Source: Microbacterium sp. W4I4
Lineage (GTDB): Bacteria > Actinomycetota > Actinomycetes > Actinomycetales > Microbacteriaceae
Length of the DNA stretch: 64,000 nucleotides
Assembly (NCBI RefSeq): GCF_030816235.1
Contig: NZ_JAUSXT010000001.1
Span: 2,356,001-2,420,000, forward strand
Direction of reading: 5' to 3'
A model generated the notes under the pieces. It saw only the letters and a program-made list of their open reading frames with translations, searched no databases and had not been told where the DNA came from. Within the stretch, counting starts at the first letter, position 1. Every line of letters starts with the position of its first letter. The translations under genes were made by a program, and so were the position numbers. Positions 7,304 through 17,182 of the stretch are shown here, piece after piece.

Positions 7304-8710
7304 TCACGCGGACTGGCGGCCGTACTCCTCCAGCAGGCGCAGCCAGATCTCGTTCATGGTCGGGTAGGCGGGCACCGCGTGCCACAGCCTGCTGAGAGGG
7401 ATCTCGCCCACCACGGCGATGGTCGCGGCATGCAGCATCTCGGCGACATCCGGGCCGACGAAGGTGACGCCGAGCACCACGTCGCGCTCGGTGTCGACGA
7501 TCATCCGCGCCTGTCCACGGTAGTCGTCGGCGTGCAGACTGGCGCCGGCGACCCGGCCCAGGTCGTTGTCGACGACCTCGATCTCATGGCCGGCCGCGCG
7601 TGCGGCATCCGCCGTCAGACCCACCGAGGCGACCTCTGGTTCGGAGAAGACCACCTGCGGCACGGCCGCGTTATCGGCCGTCGCCACGTGCCTGCCCCAG
7701 GGCTGATCGGCGACCACCTCGCCGCGCGAGCGCGCCGCGATCACGTCGCCGGCCGCGCGCGCCTGGTACTTGCCCTGATGGGTCAGCAGCGCCCGTCCGT
7801 TCACGTCGCCGACGGCGTAGAGCCAGTCGATTCCGGTCACGCGCATCGTGTCGTCGACGTCGATCGATCGTCCGGGGCGCAGACCCACGACCTCGATTCC
7901 GATGTCGTCGGTCTGCGGAGTCCGTCCCGTCGCGACGAGCACCTCGGACGCCGTGACCTCGTCCTCTCCCAGGGTGATCACGACCTGTTCGCCGTCGCGC
8001 CGCACCGCCGTGGTCTCGGTGTTCAGCCGCACATCCACTCCCAGACCGCGCAGGCCGTCGGCCACCCGATCCCCGGCGAAGGGCTCGGTCTTCGCGAGCA
8101 GCCCGCCACGGGCGATGAGGGTGACCCTCGAGCCGAGCTGCGCGTAGGCGGTGGCCATCTCCACCCCGACCACCCCGCCGCCGATGATCGCCAGCGACTC
8201 CGGCACCTCCTGGGCGCTGGTCGCATCACGGCTGGTCCACGGCGCCGCTTCCGCCAGACCCGGAATGCGAGGGATCGTCGCATCCGTTCCTGTGCTGATC
8301 GCGACCGCATGCCGGGCGCGCAGCACCCGTTCGACGCCATCCGTCATGACCGTGACTTCACGCTCGCCCGAGAGGCGGCCGTGACCGCGCACCAGGTCGA
8401 TGCCGGCGCTGTTCAGCCACTCGACCTGCCCTTCGTCCGACCAGTGCGAGGTGAAGGAATCCCGCCGGGCGAGCACCTCCGCGGGGTCGAGCGTCCCACC
8501 GATGACGCCCTGCACGTGCTGCGCCGCGCGCAGCGCCTGGGGCGAGCGCAGCAGCGCCTTCGACGGCATGCACGCCCAGTACGAGCACTCCCCTCCGACC
8601 AGCTCGCTCTCCACGATCACGGTGGTCAGACTGCCCTGCACCGCCCGGTCGGCCACATTCTCGCCGACCGGTCCGCCGCCCAGCACGATGAGGTCGTATT
8701 CGTCGCTCAT
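7304..8710 (-). CDS. FAD-dependent pyridine nucleotide-disulfide oxidoreductase
   Basis: 468 residues of the dihydrolipoamide dehydrogenase/mercuric reductase class. The FAD-binding LGGGPVGE is at residues 10-17. The redox-active CX4C (C42 and C47) lies in GGECSYWACMPSK. The NAD(P)-binding GGGVVGVEMA is near the middle, YAVGDVNG contacts FAD, and the C-terminal dimer face HAVPAYPTMNE supplies the His-Glu pair. The physiological disulfide is unknown: no mer, lipoyl or mycothiol gene is adjacent. The ATG at 8710 follows TGGGGG. Upstream is a 449-base gap with five tandem hairpin repeats. Confidence 0.92.
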   Translation of the reverse strand: MSDEYDLIVLGGGPVGENVADRAVQGSLTTVIVESELVGGECSYWACMPSKALLRSPQALRAAQHVQGVIGGTLDPAEVLARRDSFTSHWSDEGQVEWLNSAGIDLVRGHGRLSGEREVTVMTDGVERVLRARHAVAISTGTDATIPRIPGLAEAAPWTSRDATSAQEVPESLAIIGGGVVGVEMATAYAQLGSRVTLIARGGLLAKTEPFAGDRVADGLRGLGVDVRLNTETTAVRRDGEQVVITLGEDEVTASEVLVATGRTPQTDDIGIEVVGLRPGRSIDVDDTMRVTGIDWLYAVGDVNGRALLTHQGKYQARAAGDVIAARSRGEVVADQPWGRHVATADNAAVPQVVFSEPEVASVGLTADAARAAGHEIEVVDNDLGRVAGASLHADDYRGQARMIVDTERDVVLGVTFVGPDVAEMLHAATIAVVGEIPLSRLWHAVPAYPTMNEIWLRLLEEYGRQSA

Positions 8711-8797
8711 GCCCCCAGTCTTGCGTGATCGGGTGCGCCGTGTCACTGGTTCGAGGCGAACGCATCGGCGACGCCGCGCACGGGCGGGGTGCGCGGA

Positions 8798-9120
8798 GAT
8801 GGAAAACGTCGGTGAGAGGCGCCCGGAACCCGCCGTTTCCATCCGGACGGGTGCGGACGGATGGAAAGTGTCGGTAGGAGGCGCCCGGAATCCGCGGTTT
8901 CCATCCGTGCGGCAACGAATGCCGGGGGACGGACCCGACTCAAGCTGGATCAGAAACGCCGCGGAAAGGCGTCGGGGAGGTGCGTTTCCGATCCACCCTG
9001 CGGCGCACGGATGGAAAACGTCGCTGGGAGGCGTCCGGAACCAGCAGTTTCCATCCGGGCGGGGTGCGGACGGATGGAAAACGTCGGCAGGAGGCGCGCG
9101 GAACCAGCGGTTTCCATCCG
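8798..9120. repeat. Array of five tandem ~50-bp inverted-repeat units
   Basis: Units lie at 8798-8843, 8858-8907, 8947-8994, 9008-9057 and 9071-9120. Each starts with (CG)GATGGAAA and ends with TTTCCATC(CG), giving stems of about 8-10 bp around a GC-rich middle with GGAGGCG and CGGAACC. The third unit has diverged (GGATCAGAAACGC, with right arm GCGTTTCCGATCC) but still pairs at 12 of 13 positions. Units start 60-90 bases apart. The array fills most of the 449-base gap between the oxidoreductase start and the lactonase stop; no gene was found there. Confidence 0.85.
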
Positions 9121-9159
9121 TGCGGGGGATGCCGGGGACGGGAGCACCCGAGCCCGATC

Positions 9160-10254
9160 TCAGCGCGTGGCGAGGATCACCGTCGGCGCGGGGACCGAGG
9201 TCGTGTGGCGCACGTCGCGCGGAGCACCGGTGCGCTCGTCGAGATCGATCGCGCTGACCGTGCCGGAGCGCTGCCCGGCGACCAGCAGCACGCCCTCGTG
9301 CACGAGGTGGTGGCGCGGCCAGTCCACGCCCGACTCGGCGAGCGCGAACGGCTCGAGCGCCTCACCCGATCCCTTCACGCGCAGTGCCGAGATCGTGTTG
9401 CTGCCGCGCAGGGCCGTGTACAGGGTCTGCCCGTCGCGCGACATCGCCAGCTCGGCCGGGAAGTCGACGCCGACCTGCGCGATCGGCGAGGCGATCACGG
9501 CGGAGGCCAGTCCCCACCGTCCGTCGCGGGCGGATGCCAGGGTGAACACCTCGCAGGAGTACTCGGTCACCACGTGCAGGTGCCCGCTGGGGTGCATCAC
9601 CATGTGCCGGGGTCCGGTGCCGCGCGGCAGCACGACCTCGTGGTCGAGGGAGAGGCCCGTGCCCGAAGACCGCCAGATGCGCACCAGATCGAACCCGAGG
9701 TCGGTGGTCGCGATGCGTCCGTCGGGCAGGAAGACGGCTTCGTGCGCGTGCGAGACGCGCGGCTCCTCGCCGGTCGGCGTGGGGTACGGGTCGGATGCCG
9801 CGGCAGCATCCGTCTCGGCATCCTCATGCTCGATGCCGAACAGCGCGGCACGCAGGGCCGCGGCCTTGTCGGGTGTCGCGGGAACCAGGCTTCCGTCATC
9901 GGCGACGCCGAAGCGGACCACCTTCCCGTCGCCGTAGCAGCTGGCGATCAGCATCCGTCCGTCGGGTGAGACCGCGACGTGGCAGACCGACTCGCCCACC
10001 GCCACCGGAGCGCCCAGCGGGCGCAGCGACGACTCCCCGGAGCGCGCGAACGGCTGGACGGCGCCGGCGCCCTCCAGCCCGGCGTAGACGACGTCGAGAC
10101 TCGGATGCTGCGCCAGCCAGGACGGCGACGCCACCGGGGCGGCGACGCCGCGATAGGTGAGCGTGCGGGGACCGCCGTCCGCCGCGAGGACGCCGATGCC
10201 CTCGGCATCCCCGTCCAGGCCTTCGCCGTACCCGCCGACCCAGAATCGCGTCAT
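9160..10254 (-). CDS. Lactonase family protein, beta-propeller (YbhE/Pgl type)
   Basis: 364 residues of the seven-bladed beta-propeller lactonase family (PF10282), whose known members hydrolyse 6-phosphogluconolactone or related lactones. Visible blade motifs are FWVGGYGEG at the N-terminus, SPSWLAQHPSLDVVYA, VCHVAVSPDGRMLIASCYGDG, EAVFLPDGRIATTDLG, GTGPRHMVMHPSGHLHVVTEYS and SRDGQTLYTALRGSNTIS. The ATG at 10254 has TGGGAA upstream; a TTG four codons earlier is less likely. It follows purA in the same direction, separated by a 16-bp inverted repeat. No pentose-phosphate genes are adjacent, so the substrate is uncertain. Confidence 0.87.
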   Translation of the reverse strand: MTRFWVGGYGEGLDGDAEGIGVLAADGGPRTLTYRGVAAPVASPSWLAQHPSLDVVYAGLEGAGAVQPFARSGESSLRPLGAPVAVGESVCHVAVSPDGRMLIASCYGDGKVVRFGVADDGSLVPATPDKAAALRAALFGIEHEDAETDAAAASDPYPTPTGEEPRVSHAHEAVFLPDGRIATTDLGFDLVRIWRSSGTGLSLDHEVVLPRGTGPRHMVMHPSGHLHVVTEYSCEVFTLASARDGRWGLASAVIASPIAQVGVDFPAELAMSRDGQTLYTALRGSNTISALRVKGSGEALEPFALAESGVDWPRHHLVHEGVLLVAGQRSGTVSAIDLDERTGAPRDVRHTTSVPAPTVILATR

Positions 10255-10267
10255 CGTCGTTCCCAAC

Positions 10268-10337
10268 AGCCCGTCTATTTGTGTCTAACGTTGCCGAATC
10301 CGCGTGAAATCGTGCACCAGGCACAAATAGACGGGCT
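10268..10337. repeat. Intergenic inverted repeat (16-bp perfect arms) between purA and lactonase gene
   Basis: AGCCCGTCTATTTGTG at 10268-10283 is matched exactly by its complement at 10322-10337, around a 38-base loop. It starts 7 bases after the purA stop on the reverse strand. It could fold as a purA transcript end, but there is no U-run and the loop is long. Confidence 0.85.
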
Positions 10338-10344
10338 TTGAACG

Positions 10345-11631
10345 TCAGTCGAGGAGGTCGTGGCGCACGATGACCTGCTCGCGCTCGGGACCGACGCCGA
10401 TGACCGAGATGCGCGTGTTGCTCATCTTCTCGAGGGTCAGCACGTAGTCCTGGGCGTTCTGCGGCAGGTCCTCGAAGGAGCGCGCCTTCGAGATGTCCTC
10501 GCTCCAGCCCGGGAAGCTCTCGTAGATCGGCTTCGCGTGGTGGAAGTCGGTCTGGTTCACCGGCACGTCGTCGAAGCGCTTGCCGTCGACGTCGTAGGCC
10601 ACGCACACCGGGATCTGCTCGAGACCGGTGAGGATGTCGAGCTTGGTCAGCACCAGATCCGTGATGCCGTTCACGCGGGTTGCGTAGCGCGTGATGGGGG
10701 CGTCGTACCAGCCGACCCGGCGCGGGCGGCCCGTGGTGGTGCCGAACTCGAAGCCCTGCTTGCGCAGCCAGTCGCCCTGCTCGTCGAACAGCTCGGTGGG
10801 GAACGGACCCGAGCCGACGCGGGTCGTGTACGCCTTGACGATGCCGACGATGCGGTCCAGCGACCCAGGGCCGACGCCCGATCCGGTCGCGGCCCCACCG
10901 GCGGTCGCCGACGACGAGGTGACGAACGGATAGGTGCCGTGGTCGATGTCGAGCATGGTGGCCTGGCCGCCCTCGAAGACGACGACCTCTCCCCGCCCGA
11001 GCGCCTCGGCGATCAGGTGACCGGTGTCGGCGACCATCGGACGCACCCGCTCGGCGTACGACAGCAGGTCCTCGACGACCTCGTCGACGGTGATGGAGCG
11101 GCGGTTGAAGATCTTCACCAGCAGGTGGTTCTTCTGATCCAGCGCGCCTTCGACCTTCTGGCGCAGGATGTTCTCGTCGAACAGGTCCTGCACGCGGATG
11201 CCGACGCGGTTGATCTTGTCGGCGTAGGCCGGGCCGATGCCACGACCAGTGGTGCCGATCATGCGCTTGCCGAGGAAGCGCTCGGTGACCTTGTCGAGGG
11301 TCGTGTGGTACGAGGTGATCAGGTGCGCGTTGGCGCTGACCTTCAGCTTCGAGACATCGACGCCGCGCGCGGACAGCGCCTCGAGCTCGTGGAAGAGCAC
11401 CTCGAGGTCGACGACCACGCCGTTTCCGATGACCGGGGTGACCCCTGGTGTGAGGATGCCGGAGGGCAGCAGGTGCAGCGCGTACTTCTCGTCACCCACC
11501 ACCACCGTGTGGCCCGCGTTGTTGCCGCCGTTGAACTTGACGACCCAATCGGTTCGTTCGCCGAGCAGGTCTGTCGCCTTGCCCTTGCCCTCGTCGCCCC
11601 ACTGGACGCCGACGATCACGATTCCTGGCAT
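10345..11631 (-). CDS. purA: Adenylosuccinate synthetase
   Basis: 428 residues, the normal length. It makes adenylosuccinate from IMP, aspartate and GTP, the first committed step to AMP. The N-terminal [16 protein letters not shown] loop carries the catalytic Asp and GTP-site residues, and [12 protein letters not shown] holds the catalytic His. [22 protein letters not shown] and the C-terminal GVGPERE(Q) are also present. The ATG at 11631 follows a GGGGGT site. It is a single gene followed by the lactonase gene on the same strand. Confidence 0.97.
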   Translation of the reverse strand: MPGIVIVGVQWGDEGKGKATDLLGERTDWVVKFNGGNNAGHTVVVGDEKYALHLLPSGILTPGVTPVIGNGVVVDLEVLFHELEALSARGVDVSKLKVSANAHLITSYHTTLDKVTERFLGKRMIGTTGRGIGPAYADKINRVGIRVQDLFDENILRQKVEGALDQKNHLLVKIFNRRSITVDEVVEDLLSYAERVRPMVADTGHLIAEALGRGEVVVFEGGQATMLDIDHGTYPFVTSSSATAGGAATGSGVGPGSLDRIVGIVKAYTTRVGSGPFPTELFDEQGDWLRKQGFEFGTTTGRPRRVGWYDAPITRYATRVNGITDLVLTKLDILTGLEQIPVCVAYDVDGKRFDDVPVNQTDFHHAKPIYESFPGWSEDISKARSFEDLPQNAQDYVLTLEKMSNTRISVIGVGPEREQVIVRHDLLD

Positions 11632-11731
11632 GGGTGTACCCCCTGGTACTGCACGCTGTTCGCCGGGTTTGCACCGGCAGATGAGCTGGCCCGAACGGGC
11701 GAGTCCATCCTATCGGAGGGGCCTGGATCGC

Positions 11732-11737
11732 TAGAGT
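11732..11737 (+). promoter_or_regulatory. Leaderless promoter -10 box (Pr6Pr gene)
   Basis: TAGAGT, 6 bases before the ATG at 11744; identical to the box of the 2741 permease gene. No ribosome site is present. Confidence 0.6.
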
Positions 11738-11743
11738 TCGAGC

Positions 11744-12481
11744 ATGACGACCTGGTGGCCATGGGCCCGGCTCGCAGCATCCGCGCTCGGCTTCGCCGCG
11801 ATCATCGCGCAGCTCAGCCGCACCCTCCAGAACGCGATGGACTCCGACACTGCATGGGGCGGCCATCTGCCGACGGTCGCCGCGAACTTCCTGAGCTTCT
11901 TCACCATCGAGTCGAATCTGCTCGCCGCCATCATCCTGGCGACCGCCGCGATCTGGGCGTGGACGAAGGGCCGGGATGCCGCAAGCGAGCCGCAGTGGCT
12001 CGCCGTGCTCCTCGCCTGCGTGAGCACGTACATGATCGTCACGGGCATCGTCTACAACCTGCTGCTGCGCAACGTCGAGCTCCCCCAGGGGGTCACGGTC
12101 GCCTGGGCGAACGAGGTGCTGCACGTCGTCATCCCGCTGTTCCTGCTGGCCGACGTGCTGCTCGCGCCGAAGCGGCGGATGCTGACCTGGCGCACGGTGC
12201 TGACGATCGCCGTGTTCCCGATCGTCTGGGCGGTCTACACGCTCGTGCGCGCGAACCTGATCATCGCGCCCGCGACCGGCGACCCGTACTGGTACCCCTA
12301 TCCCTTCCTGAACCCGCACATCACCGCCGGGGGATACGCGGGGGTCGCGGGCTACATCGTCGGCATCGCCATCGCGATCATCGCCGTCGGTGCGGGCGTC
12401 GTGTGGGTGTCGCGCCGGCGCGCGGCATCCGTCCCCGCCCCGGCACCCGCCGACGCGGAACCGGTCGCAGACGCCGCCTGA
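11744..12481 (+). CDS. Pr6Pr-family membrane protein
   Basis: 245 residues with six hydrophobic segments and an Ala/Pro/Asp-rich tail. Motifs such as NFLSFFTIESNLLAAI, VTGIVYNLLLR and EVLHVVIPLFLLADVLL match the actinobacterial Pr6Pr group (FAR-17a/AIG1-like fold). The conserved Thr/Asn (TIESN) and His (LHVVIP) recall the catalytic Thr/His of AIG1-type hydrolases, so lipid or ester hydrolysis is conceivable but unproven. It is monocistronic, diverging from purA and converging with the DUF2804 gene. Confidence 0.82.
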   Translation: MTTWWPWARLAASALGFAAIIAQLSRTLQNAMDSDTAWGGHLPTVAANFLSFFTIESNLLAAIILATAAIWAWTKGRDAASEPQWLAVLLACVSTYMIVTGIVYNLLLRNVELPQGVTVAWANEVLHVVIPLFLLADVLLAPKRRMLTWRTVLTIAVFPIVWAVYTLVRANLIIAPATGDPYWYPYPFLNPHITAGGYAGVAGYIVGIAIAIIAVGAGVVWVSRRRAASVPAPAPADAEPVADAA

Positions 12482-12505
12482 GACCGGATGCCGGATCCCG
12501 CTGAC

Positions 12506-13507
12506 TCACCAGCGGTTGTGCACCTCTTCGGCCCAGCCGAAGATCCCCGCGAACTCGATGATCTCGCCGTCGGCGGTGCGGAAGCTGCCCGACCAGTCCC
12601 CGAAGCACTGGTCCGTGGAGGAGGAGAGCACGCCGAGGTTCATGCGCGAGGTCTTGTCGTAGACGGGGGTGAACACGGCATCCAGGCCGCCCCCGCTGAT
12701 CTGCCACGGATGCCGCCAGTCGGCGATGTCGTACCGCCAGTCCAGCTCGGCGCGGATCTTGTGCAATCGGCCGTCGACGACGAACGCGTTCTCCGTCGAG
12801 CCGGTGCCGTCCGTCCACTTCGCGCCGACCTGGATGCCGATCGTGCGGCCGTGCGAGACGCCGGAGCCCGCACCCCAGTTCCAGCGGATGTCGTAGGGCC
12901 AGCGGCCGCGGCCGTGGTCGAGCACGGCCCAGCCGTCCAGGTCGTGGGTCACGCCGTCGAGTTCGAGAGTGCCGGATGCCGGACGGGCGACGTCCTTGAC
13001 CGTGTACTGGAAGCGGGTGCTGCTCCACGGCACGACGACGGCCAGCCGCTCGTGCCCCTCGGGCAGGAGCGCGATGACATCGAGCACCGCGCCGGGGATG
13101 CGCGCCCGCAGCCGGGTTCCCTCGGGCAGCTCGTCGATGTCGATCTCGAGGTCCTTCGCGCGCGCTCGGCTCGGCCCCTGCTCGAGACTCGGCGGCAGCC
13201 GGACGCCGCGCGGCGGGATGTTCGTCACCGACCGGTGCCAGGTCTGCTCGCTCTGCCGGTCCAGCACCCACACCTCATGCACGGCGGCGTAGTCGATCGA
13301 CGACACCGTGAGCCCGACGACATGGGTGGGCGTGGCGACGTTCCAGTACTCCCAGCGCTTGTTGCGTCCGGTGAAGCGGATGCCGTCGCGGGAGATGCCG
13401 GCGGTGTCCACCAGCGGCGAGCGCGCCCAGCCCACGGCATCCGGGTTCAGCGTGCCGTCCGGCAGCGTCAGCGAGACGGGTGCTGTGAGCTCGTGCGCGT
13501 CGATCAT
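12506..13507 (-). CDS. DUF2804 domain protein
   Basis: 333 residues matching the DUF2804 pattern: an N-terminal TGRNKRWEYWNVATPTHVVGLTVS, a central DHGRGRWPYDIRWNWGAGSG and C-terminal CFGDWSGSFRTADGEIIEF. The fold is probably beta-rich and lipocalin/AttH-like (family inference). There is no signal peptide or membrane segment, so it is likely cytoplasmic. The ATG at 13507 has GGAAGGG about 11 bases upstream, and a TAGGGT -10-like box lies further up. The gene stands alone and its function is unknown. Confidence 0.82.
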   Translation of the reverse strand: MIDAHELTAPVSLTLPDGTLNPDAVGWARSPLVDTAGISRDGIRFTGRNKRWEYWNVATPTHVVGLTVSSIDYAAVHEVWVLDRQSEQTWHRSVTNIPPRGVRLPPSLEQGPSRARAKDLEIDIDELPEGTRLRARIPGAVLDVIALLPEGHERLAVVVPWSSTRFQYTVKDVARPASGTLELDGVTHDLDGWAVLDHGRGRWPYDIRWNWGAGSGVSHGRTIGIQVGAKWTDGTGSTENAFVVDGRLHKIRAELDWRYDIADWRHPWQISGGGLDAVFTPVYDKTSRMNLGVLSSSTDQCFGDWSGSFRTADGEIIEFAGIFGWAEEVHNRW

Positions 13508-13616
13508 GCGTGGGGTCCCTTCCCTCTCGGCCTCACCCTACTGTCGTCGCTCTCAGATCCCGTTCGACGAGGCACGGCATACTGAGAAGGCCGAATTCTT
13601 GCGGAAAGGGGGGTGG

Positions 13617-14522
13617 ATGGCGTTCGGAGATCAGGAGCTGACCGGCCTGTGGGACCGTCAGCCCCTGCGCAGCGACACTCGCGCAGGCGCCCCTCCTCTT
13701 CCCTTGGCGGCGCCCATCGGTCACGCCGCAGCGCAGCCTCCTGCCGTGCACCGCGGCCGTCTGATCGCGGGTTTCGCGGCGGTGCTCGTGATCGGACTGA
13801 GCGCGACGACGGCGAGCATTCTGGCGCCGGGCGCGAGCGTCGTCGGATCGGTGGCCGCCGTGGAGGCGGGTGCTATGGATCACACCGAGGCCGCCCTGTC
13901 GGGCGGCGAACGGGGCGGCCCGCACGATACCGGCCGTGGGGGTGCGGGTCAGGCGGATGCCGACGACCAGATGGATGCCGATGGCGGGTCCGCCGACGCG
14001 CTGCCGGTCTCCGAGGTCGACGCGCAGACGCCGGATGCTGACAGCGACTCCCCCGGCACCGACGGATCGGGAGCGACCGACCCCGGTGCATCCACTCCGC
14101 CGGATTCCGGCACCGTGAATCCCGCGCCCGCGCCCTCTGCTCCCCCGACCCAGGCGCCGGAGTCGCCCGCTCCCGCACCCGCACCGCCTGCACCCCAGCC
14201 GACGCCGGATCAGCCGGCACCGCAGCCGACCGGGCCCGAGCCTCTCGAGTTCACCGGTCTCACCGAGAATCGGACCACGCTGCTCGGCATCACGCTGCTG
14301 TCCAGCTACACGCTCTCGCTGTCAGGCGAGCCCGGCGCCAAGGCATCCGTCACCTACGGATCGATGGCCGCCGGATCCGTGACCTTCGACGGCAGCGGTC
14401 GCGCCACCCTCAAGATCGGCGGATCGCTGCTCGGCATCGGTGTGGACAACCCGATCATCCGCGCGAAGTACACCGACGGAACCGCGGGCGCCGCCATCGA
14501 GGCACGCCGCGACTCCATCTGA
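13617..14522 (+). CDS. Secreted or anchored hypothetical protein with Pro/Ala-rich linker
   Basis: 301 residues. A 48-residue cytoplasmic segment precedes one hydrophobic segment (LIAGFAAVLVIGLSATTASIL). Then comes a long linker rich in Gly, Asp, Ala and Pro (roughly residues 85-205, ending in PAPQPTPDQPAPQPTGPEP). The C-terminal ~95-residue domain begins LEFTGLTENRTTLLGITLLSS and looks beta-sandwich-like. An AAAGGGGGG ribosome site supports the ATG at 13617. The Pro-rich spacer suggests the last domain is displayed beyond the cell wall. I do not recognise the family. Confidence 0.72.
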   Translation: MAFGDQELTGLWDRQPLRSDTRAGAPPLPLAAPIGHAAAQPPAVHRGRLIAGFAAVLVIGLSATTASILAPGASVVGSVAAVEAGAMDHTEAALSGGERGGPHDTGRGGAGQADADDQMDADGGSADALPVSEVDAQTPDADSDSPGTDGSGATDPGASTPPDSGTVNPAPAPSAPPTQAPESPAPAPAPPAPQPTPDQPAPQPTGPEPLEFTGLTENRTTLLGITLLSSYTLSLSGEPGAKASVTYGSMAAGSVTFDGSGRATLKIGGSLLGIGVDNPIIRAKYTDGTAGAAIEARRDSI

Positions 14523-14661
14523 TACGCGCCGGGACGCCACCGCCGCCGCGGGTGGGCACCTCGACCCATGCCGTTCCCGCAATGCGCACGGTCTGAGCGG
14601 TTAGCCTGTTCTGCGGGGGAACGCGGCGACCTGTCTCCCCGGCGCGATCGAGGAGACCAAG

Positions 14662-15786
<1,125 letters not shown>

Positions 15787-15805
15787 CCCTTCGACAGGCT
15801 CAGGG
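15787..15805. repeat. REP-like short repeat
   Basis: The 19-base CCCTTCGACAGGCTCAGGG directly follows the moxR stop. Its reverse complement recurs (with changes) three times at 38526-38580 inside mrpA. It is imperfectly palindromic and resembles a short intergenic repeat that I recall as common in many high-GC genomes. Confidence 0.7.
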
Positions 15806-15816
15806 ACCCAGAGAAC

Positions 15817-16707
15817 ATGGCAAGTCTGATCGCCCAGGTGAAGAGCAAGCTCTTCGTCCGCTCCTCGCAGAAGTCGATGCACGCGCTCGATGGCGCCTAC
15901 GCATCTCTGCTGCGCGGGCGCAGCCTCGACTTCGAGGACCTGCGGCCCTACGAGTACGGCGATCAGGTGCGCGACATCGACTGGCGCGCCACCGCGAAGC
16001 AGGGCGAGCCGCTGATCAAGCGCACCAAGGCCACCCGCCGCCACACCGTGCTGTTCCTGGTGGATTCCGGTCGCGGCATGAAGGCCCTCGCCGAGGACGA
16101 GAACGTCAAGCGCGACCTGGTCGTGCTCCTCACCGGCGCTCTCGGGTTCCTCACCGTTCGCCACGGCGACGACTTCTCGATGGTCTACGGGGACGCCGCC
16201 CAGGTGCGCCGCCTCCGACCAGGCGGCACCGAGGGTGCACTCGAGCACGCGCTGCGCACCGTGCGCGACGCGATCGACGAGACCGCCGCACCCAACGACC
16301 GCGACGCCCTGCTGCGGTACACGGCGCGCAACATCGCCAAGCGCACGATCGTCGTGCTCGTCACCGATGAGGCGCCGATGACCGCCGACACTGAACGGCT
16401 GCTGCGCCGCCTGAAGGTTCAGCACGACGTGCTGTGGATGACCGTGCGGGATGCCGACCCGGTGGCCCCCGAGCACGCCGGAACGTCGCACCGGCGTGAC
16501 GTCGACACGGGTTGGGGCATCCCCGAGTTCGTGCACGGCGACGCCGAGGTGATGGCCGAGCTCGCCGCGCTGGAGGCCGCCGACACCGCCCACCGCGATG
16601 ACGTGCTGCGCCGGCTCGAGATCACGCACGCCGAGTTCGGCGGGCAGGATGCCGCGGTGCCGACGCTCCTCGCCATGCTCAACCGGAGGTCGCATGCCCG
16701 CCTCTGA
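15817..16707 (+). CDS. DUF58 domain protein (MoxR operon)
   Basis: 296 residues with the DUF58 signature DFEDLRPYEYGDQVRDIDWRATAK, then a VWA-like core whose metal-site start reads LVDSGRGM (DSGRG in place of DxSxS). It is soluble, with no membrane segment. In family operons DUF58 proteins are MoxR clients; the target complex is unknown. It starts 30 bases after moxR and overlaps the next gene by 14 bases. A REP-like repeat lies in the gap. Confidence 0.9.
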   Translation: MASLIAQVKSKLFVRSSQKSMHALDGAYASLLRGRSLDFEDLRPYEYGDQVRDIDWRATAKQGEPLIKRTKATRRHTVLFLVDSGRGMKALAEDENVKRDLVVLLTGALGFLTVRHGDDFSMVYGDAAQVRRLRPGGTEGALEHALRTVRDAIDETAAPNDRDALLRYTARNIAKRTIVVLVTDEAPMTADTERLLRRLKVQHDVLWMTVRDADPVAPEHAGTSHRRDVDTGWGIPEFVHGDAEVMAELAALEAADTAHRDDVLRRLEITHAEFGGQDAAVPTLLAMLNRRSHARL

Positions 16708-17182
16708 CGAGCTCTACCCGCCCGCCCAGTACGGCTGGGGCTGGATCCTGATCGCCATCGGCATCCTGCTGCTGCTCGGCGCCGCCGCCTGGCTGCTCGT
16801 CTTCCTCACCCGTCCCCGGCGCAGCATCACACTCCCGGGCGCGGCCTCGTACGCACCGCCGACCGCCGAGGTCCTGAACCAGCTGCGCTCCCAGTACTTC
16901 GCCGAGGTGCAGCACATCGAGGATGCATACCGTTCAGGGAATATGCCCCCGAAGAGGGCCAATCTCGAACTCAGTCGGGTGGTGCGCAGCTTCGTCAACG
17001 AGTACTCCGGGCTCGAGGCGCCGGTCCTCTCGCTCGACGACCTCGTCGCGCGCGGCGTCGACCCGGCCCTCATCGACGCGATCCGCCGGCACTACTACCC
17101 GAGCATCTTCCAGCGCGGACCGGCGGTCGATCCGACCTACGGTGCCGACGCCGCCCGCAAGGTGGTGTCCACATGGCATTGA
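16694..17182 (+). CDS. Small membrane-anchored protein of the MoxR operon
   Basis: 162 residues. One N-terminal membrane segment (WGWILIAIGILLLLGAAAWLLVFL) precedes a soluble helical domain (LNQLRSQYFAEVQHIEDAYRSGN and LSRVVRSFVNEYSGLEAP). It corresponds by position to the DUF4381-like gene of other moxR/bat operons, but I cannot confirm the family. It overlaps both neighbours (14 and 10 bases), showing tight translational coupling. Confidence 0.8.
   Translation: MPASDELYPPAQYGWGWILIAIGILLLLGAAAWLLVFLTRPRRSITLPGAASYAPPTAEVLNQLRSQYFAEVQHIEDAYRSGNMPPKRANLELSRVVRSFVNEYSGLEAPVLSLDDLVARGVDPALIDAIRRHYYPSIFQRGPAVDPTYGADAARKVVSTWH

Noticed and set aside
8798..9120. CRISPR array
   Set aside because: The units are inverted repeats with related middles, not direct repeats with unrelated spacers; no cas gene is present.
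10268..10337. Calling this repeat a Rho-independent terminator
   Set aside because: A 38-base loop and no U-run; left as a repeat of unknown role.
10360..12504. 714-codon forward frame over purA
   Set aside because: It runs antisense to purA and then out of frame through the Pr6Pr gene; no motif supports it.
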